Shown: positions 13,329 to 15,995 of the stretch, piece by piece | Position numbering within the stretch: position 1 is the first letter of the stretch | Layout: each line of letters begins with the position of its first letter | From: an uncultured Clostridia bacterium | GTDB lineage: Bacteria > Bacillota_A > Clostridia > Oscillospirales > Oscillospiraceae | Assembly: GCA_946410505.1 (NCBI GenBank) | Contig: CAMKAP010000019.1 | Location: 1-15,995, forward strand | Reading direction: 5' to 3' | DNA: 15,995 bases | The notes under the pieces: generated by a model | Seen by the model: only the letters and a program-made list of their open reading frames with translations | Told to the model about the DNA's origin: nothing | Database searches by the model: none | Position numbers and translations under genes: made by a program

Positions 13329-13444
13329 GATATAATATTGATGAAGCCATGGGGAGGCTTCTTTGATATTCTTTTCAACTTCGGATGAGTTCGCTTGATG
13401 GCTCATCTTCCTTTAGATTATTTCTGAATAATCAAGTAACCACC
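13329..13444 (+). promoter_or_regulatory. AT-rich structured leader upstream of rny
   Basis: This stretch has three short hairpins in series: GAAGCC/GGCTTC (13343-13361), GATGAG/CTCATC (13384-13408) and a tight GATTATT-TCTG-AATAATC (13416-13433). None has a long T-run. It does not match a riboswitch I can recognise. Tiny open frames (for instance 15 codons from 13341) lack a proper ribosome site. It may be a regulatory leader of RNase Y mRNA, which in some Firmicutes is autoregulated, but this is inference. Confidence 0.35.
13434..13444. repeat. Left copy of 11-bp direct repeat (target-site duplication)
   Basis: AAGTAACCACC lies directly before the left terminal inverted repeat of the 193-bp element and is repeated exactly at 13638-13648, directly after the right end. 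It is read as the duplicated insertion target. Confidence 0.75.
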
Positions 13445-13637
13445 TAGTCAATTGCGAGAATCACAGGAATCCTGATGTTTCGCCCCGGAGGAAATCCAAA
13501 TCGCTTTTGAGGCTGCTTTGCTGCCTCAAAAGCACTCTGAGCGGAGCTATGCGGAGCCTCGCGGCGACCAAAGCGGCCATGCCCGCTGCGATTAGCGCGA
13601 ACGCTCAATTGAGAAACCGGAGTTTCGCAATTGACGA
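13445..13637. mobile_element. Putative MITE-like non-autonomous element (193 bp) in the rny leader
   Basis: The ends are TAGTCAATTGCGA (13445-13457) and its near reverse complement TCGCAATTGACGA (13625-13637), with 12 of 13 positions paired. Both ends abut the perfect 11-bp direct repeat AAGTAACCACC with no gap. Inside are a perfect 11-bp hairpin (13503-13513 with 13523-13533), a direct repeat GCGGAGC (13541-13547 and 13551-13557), and an imperfect hairpin near the right end (CAATTG-GAAAC with GTTTC-CAATTG, 13606-13633). The block is GC-richer than the AT-rich leader to its left. It has no transposase and no credible coding frame; a 67-codon open frame on the minus strand crosses both ends and lacks gene features. 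This is the architecture of a miniature inverted-repeat transposable element mobilised in trans. The family is not identified. Confidence 0.72.
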
Positions 13638-13648
13638 AAGTAACCACC
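13638..13648. repeat. Right copy of 11-bp direct repeat (target-site duplication)
   Basis: This is an exact second copy of AAGTAACCACC at the right edge of the 193-bp element, 37 bases before the rny start. Its AAGTAA and CACC could also pair with GGTG and TTACTT around the rny ribosome site (13670-13682), a possible but unproven sequestering helix. Confidence 0.75.
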
Positions 13649-13685
13649 GCAAAATTCTGAAAGAATGGAGGTGTGTTTACTTACG

Positions 13686-15224
13686 ATGCCGTTTTTATGG
13701 ATCTTGATCGGCCTGCTGGTCGGTGTGGGCGCGGCGGCCGCGTTTTTCATCACGCGGGAGAAGAACGCCGAGCGCAGCATTGCCAACGCCGAGGAACAGG
13801 CAAAACAGATTGTCAATGATGCAATAAAGAGCGCCGAGAGCAAAAAGCGCGAAGCGCTCGTTGAGGCAAAGGAAGAAATACACAAACGCCGCTCCGAATA
13901 TGAGCGGGAAGAAAAATCACGCCGCTCCGAGCTGCAGAAGCAGGAACGCCGCCTGCAGCAGAAGGAAGAGACCCTGGACCGCAAGACCGACGCGGTCGAG
14001 AAAAAGAGTGAGACCCTCTCCAGCAAGATCGCCGCGGCCGAGGCCCAGCAGGCCGAGATCGGGCAGATCAAGAAGAGCCAGATGGAAATGCTCGAGCGGA
14101 TCTCCGGCTTCTCCGTGGAGGAGGCCAAGGCCTATATCATCGCCAGCGTGCGGGACGATGTGACCCACGAAATGGCGATCAAGATCAAGGAGATCGAGAC
14201 CCAGGCCAAGGATGAGGCGGACGAGCGCGCCCGCAAGATCATCACCACCGCGATCCAGCGCTGCGCCGCCGACCACACCAGCGAGATCACCGTCTCCGTC
14301 GTACCTCTCCCCAACGACGAGATGAAGGGCCGCATCATCGGCCGCGAGGGCCGCAACATCCGCAGCATCGAGACTTTGACCGGCTGCGATCTCATCATCG
14401 ACGACACGCCAGAGGCCATCACGGTCTCCAGCTTTGACCCCGTCCGCCGTGAGGTGGCGCGTCTGGCGCTGGAGAAGCTGATTGCCGACGGCCGCATCCA
14501 CCCCGCCCGCATCGAGGAAATGGTCGCCAAGGCCCAGAAAGAGGTCAACGCCACCATCAAGGCTGAGGGCGAGCGCGCCGTGTTTGAGACCAACATCCAC
14601 GGCCTGCACCCGGAGCTGGTGAAGCTCCTGGGCCGTATGCGCTACCGCACCAGCTACGGGCAGAACGTGCTCAACCATTCCATCGAGGTCTCCCACATCG
14701 CAGGCCTTCTGGCCGCCGAGCTGGGTGCCGACGTGGCGACCGCCAAGCGCGCCGGCCTCCTGCACGACATCGGCAAAGCCATCGACCATGAGGTGGAGGG
14801 CAGCCATGTCACCATCGGTGTGGACATCGCCCGCAAGTACCATGAGTCCGACGCTGTGATCCACGCCATTGAGGCCCACCACAACGATGTGGAGCCCCAG
14901 ACCATCGTGGCCTGCCTCGTCCAGGCGGCCGACGCGATCTCCGCCGCGCGCCCCGGCGCCCGCCGCGAGAACATCGAAAACTACGTCAAGCGTCTGGAAA
15001 AGCTGGAGGAAGTGTCCAAGAGCTTCCCCGGCATCGCCAGCTCCTATGCCATCCAGGCCGGCCGCGAGATCCGCATCATGGTCGAGCCCGACAAGGTCAG
15101 CGAGGATCAGATGGTCCTGCTGGCGCGGGACATCGCCAAGAAGATCGAGGAGGAGCTTACCTACCCCGGTCAGATCAAGGTCCACATGCTGCGCGAGACC
15201 AAGGTCGTCGATTACGCCAAGTAA
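13686..15224 (+). CDS. rny: Ribonuclease Y
   Basis: The product has 512 residues from the ATG at 13686, with GGAGGTG (13667-13673) upstream; the ATG at 13665 overlaps that ribosome site and is rejected. Architecture in order: an N-terminal membrane anchor ([20 protein letters not shown]); a long charged coiled coil (about 25-150, rich in Lys, Glu and Arg); a KH RNA-binding domain with [10 protein letters not shown] (215-224); and an HD hydrolase domain with metal-binding His360-Asp361 in [17 protein letters not shown], followed by the EAHHNDVEP segment. RNase Y is the membrane-tethered endoribonuclease that starts mRNA decay in most Firmicutes. The length matches the family (about 520). It has its own promoter at 13294 and a strong terminator, so it looks monocistronic. 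The long leader carries an apparent MITE insertion. Confidence 0.97.
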   Translation: MPFLWILIGLLVGVGAAAAFFITREKNAERSIANAEEQAKQIVNDAIKSAESKKREALVEAKEEIHKRRSEYEREEKSRRSELQKQERRLQQKEETLDRKTDAVEKKSETLSSKIAAAEAQQAEIGQIKKSQMEMLERISGFSVEEAKAYIIASVRDDVTHEMAIKIKEIETQAKDEADERARKIITTAIQRCAADHTSEITVSVVPLPNDEMKGRIIGREGRNIRSIETLTGCDLIIDDTPEAITVSSFDPVRREVARLALEKLIADGRIHPARIEEMVAKAQKEVNATIKAEGERAVFETNIHGLHPELVKLLGRMRYRTSYGQNVLNHSIEVSHIAGLLAAELGADVATAKRAGLLHDIGKAIDHEVEGSHVTIGVDIARKYHESDAVIHAIEAHHNDVEPQTIVACLVQAADAISAARPGARRENIENYVKRLEKLEEVSKSFPGIASSYAIQAGREIRIMVEPDKVSEDQMVLLARDIAKKIEEELTYPGQIKVHMLRETKVVDYAK

Positions 15225-15240
15225 ACAAAACAGCAAACAG

Positions 15241-15277
15241 AAAAGCCGCCCGGTTCAAACGAACCGGGCGGCTTTTT
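15241..15277. terminator. Terminator of rny, probably bidirectional
   Basis: A perfect 16-bp stem (15241-15256 with 15261-15276, loop AAAC) is followed by a T-run at 15273-15277 on the plus strand. The minus strand gets four T on its 3' side, so it may also end the convergent lipoprotein transcript. Confidence 0.92.
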
Positions 15278-15290
15278 CGGTTATGGGAAC

Positions 15291-15893
15291 TCAGCTGCTG
15301 CGGCGACCCATGGCGGCCATCAGCGCGTCATACCTTGCGACAGCCTCCTCGCTCCAGGGGAACTGGCAGCTGCCGAGCATGCCCGCATCGGCGAGAATGT
15401 CCTCAGCCTGCTTGCTGTCCTTTCCGGTCAGCAGTGCCACGGTGGCCTCCACCGCGTCAAGCTTGGCTTCAAACTCCTCCTGGCCCTCGGGCGTCATGGA
15501 GGCGACAAAGTCCATCACCATGCCGACGGCTTCCTCGTTCAGCTCGCCCTGGGCGGCCCAGTCCAGCAGAGAGGCGGCGGCTACGGCGGCCCGCAGAGAA
15601 CCGCCGGCGGTGCCCGGCTGCACAAGATCGTCGATCAGAATGAACTGCTCCAGCAGCGCCTGCTGGTTCTCATCAATGGCGCTGGGGGCGTTGCTCAGAT
15701 CCGGCTGCTCAATCAAGTAGCCGTCATCCTCACTCTCGCCTTCCCCGGCGGCCTCGGCTTCTGCTGCCGGCTCCCCGGCCTCAGGCGAAGCTTCGGCGGG
15801 CTCGGAGACGGTCATGGGCTGCGCGTCCGCGCCGCAGGCGGCCAGCGTGAAGAGAAGCGTCAGCGCGAGAAGGAGAAGAATGATTTTTTTCAC
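15291..15893 (-). CDS. Lipoprotein with acidic linker, unknown function
   Basis: The product has 200 residues. The start codon is GTG (15893-15891) with AAGGAGGA ending seven bases upstream (15901-15908). The protein begins MKKIILLLLALTLLFTLAAC, with lipid-modified Cys20. Residues 21 to about 60 are a low-complexity, Glu/Ala/Pro-rich acidic linker (EPAEASPEAGEPAAEAEAAG). The mature domain from about 70 to 200 is predicted helical (QALLEQFILIDDLV, EEAVGMVMDFVASM, EEFEAKLDAVEATVALLTG). No known domain was recognised; it would sit on the outer face of the membrane. It is convergent with rny and has its own promoter at 15942-15971. No functional link to RNase Y is implied. Confidence 0.85.
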   Translation of the reverse strand: MKKIILLLLALTLLFTLAACGADAQPMTVSEPAEASPEAGEPAAEAEAAGEGESEDDGYLIEQPDLSNAPSAIDENQQALLEQFILIDDLVQPGTAGGSLRAAVAAASLLDWAAQGELNEEAVGMVMDFVASMTPEGQEEFEAKLDAVEATVALLTGKDSKQAEDILADAGMLGSCQFPWSEEAVARYDALMAAMGRRSS

Positions 15894-15941
15894 AGAGGTT
15901 TCCTCCTTTATTAGCTTTTCGCTAACATATAATCATCATAA

Positions 15942-15971
15942 ATTATAATGATCATCGGATGGCGAAATCAA
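15942..15971 (-). promoter_or_regulatory. Candidate promoter of the terminal lipoprotein gene
   Basis: On the minus strand -35 TTGATT (15971-15966), an 18-base spacer and a perfect -10 TATAAT (15947-15942) lie about 50 bases before the GTG. The -35 falls inside the large palindrome at 15962-15993. A small inverted repeat TTAGC/GCTAA (15911-15925) lies in the leader. Confidence 0.55.
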
Positions 15972-15993
15972 TCGAAGATTCGATTGATTTCGC
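15962..15993. repeat. Large palindrome at the right edge
   Basis: GCGAAATCAATCGAA (15962-15976) and TTCGATTGATTTCGC (15979-15993) are perfect reverse complements with two bases between. It overlaps the -35 of the lipoprotein promoter. It could be an operator or one end of a dispersed repeat cut by the window edge; two bases remain after it, so nothing more can be seen. Confidence 0.7.
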
Positions 15994-15995
15994 TG

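Noticed and set aside
13341..13388. Possible 15-codon leader peptide before rny
   Set aside because: No ribosome site precedes the ATG and the residues show no attenuation pattern such as a run of one amino acid.
13444..13647. 67-codon minus-strand frame spanning the MITE-like block
   Set aside because: It runs across both ends of the element into flanking repeats, has no ribosome site and no recognisable protein features.
13917..15236. Open frame of 439 codons antisense to rny
   Set aside because: Asp/Leu/Gly-rich repetitive product with no family features; rny is certain.
1..15995. CRISPR array, tRNA, rRNA or prophage genes
   Set aside because: No regularly spaced repeats, cloverleaf sequences, rRNA-like stretches or phage structural genes were seen on either strand.

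Overview
The window looks like chromosome from a high-GC, Gram-positive, anaerobic gut-type Clostridia (Oscillospiraceae-like). The reasons are strong GGAGG-type ribosome sites, sigma-A-type promoters, LxxC lipoprotein signals, RNase Y, a ClpC-type unfoldase, a tiny 2[4Fe-4S] ferredoxin and a TAXI-type TRAP transporter. The species assignment is inference. No rRNA, tRNA, CRISPR array or phage gene was recognised.

Layout. (1) Positions 1-1107, minus strand: a Cof-type HAD phosphatase whose stop overlaps (ATGA) the start of plsY, which runs off the left edge. (2) 1237-4586, plus strand: a promoter with a TTGTATACAA operator, a TAXI substrate-binding lipoprotein, an intercistronic hairpin, a fused TRAP permease and a strong terminator. 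(3) 4585-5654, minus strand: a 56-residue ferredoxin followed by a tRNA-adenine methyltransferase (YfiC/TrmN6 type), separated by a large nested hairpin. (4) 5782-8066, plus strand: a ClpC-type ATPase that lacks the usual middle domain, ending in a bidirectional terminator shared with a convergent lipoprotein gene. (5) 8078-13268: a locus centred on pyridoxal phosphate (PLP). A pyridoxal/pyridoxamine kinase (minus) diverges from a MocR/GntR-type regulator whose aminotransferase-like domain is cut short. That gene is followed at once by a threonine-aldolase-family enzyme and an aldehyde dehydrogenase. (6) 13294-15277, plus strand: rny (RNase Y) with a good promoter and a long leader, and a second lipoprotein gene convergent with it.

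How genes may work together. The kinase makes PLP, the MocR-type protein carries the PLP lysine motif, the aldolase needs PLP and would release an aldehyde (acetaldehyde from threonine), and the dehydrogenase next to it would oxidise that aldehyde. This pathway reading is inference from adjacency.

The clearest hidden structure is in the rny leader. A 193-bp non-coding block (13445-13637) has 13-bp terminal inverted repeats (12 matches) and is flanked with no gap by a perfect 11-bp direct repeat. This is the expected form of a miniature inverted-repeat transposable element with its target duplication. Other points worth a second look are the truncated MocR protein, the middle-domain-less Clp ATPase, the operator downstream of the TAXI promoter, and several hairpins that contain stop codons.
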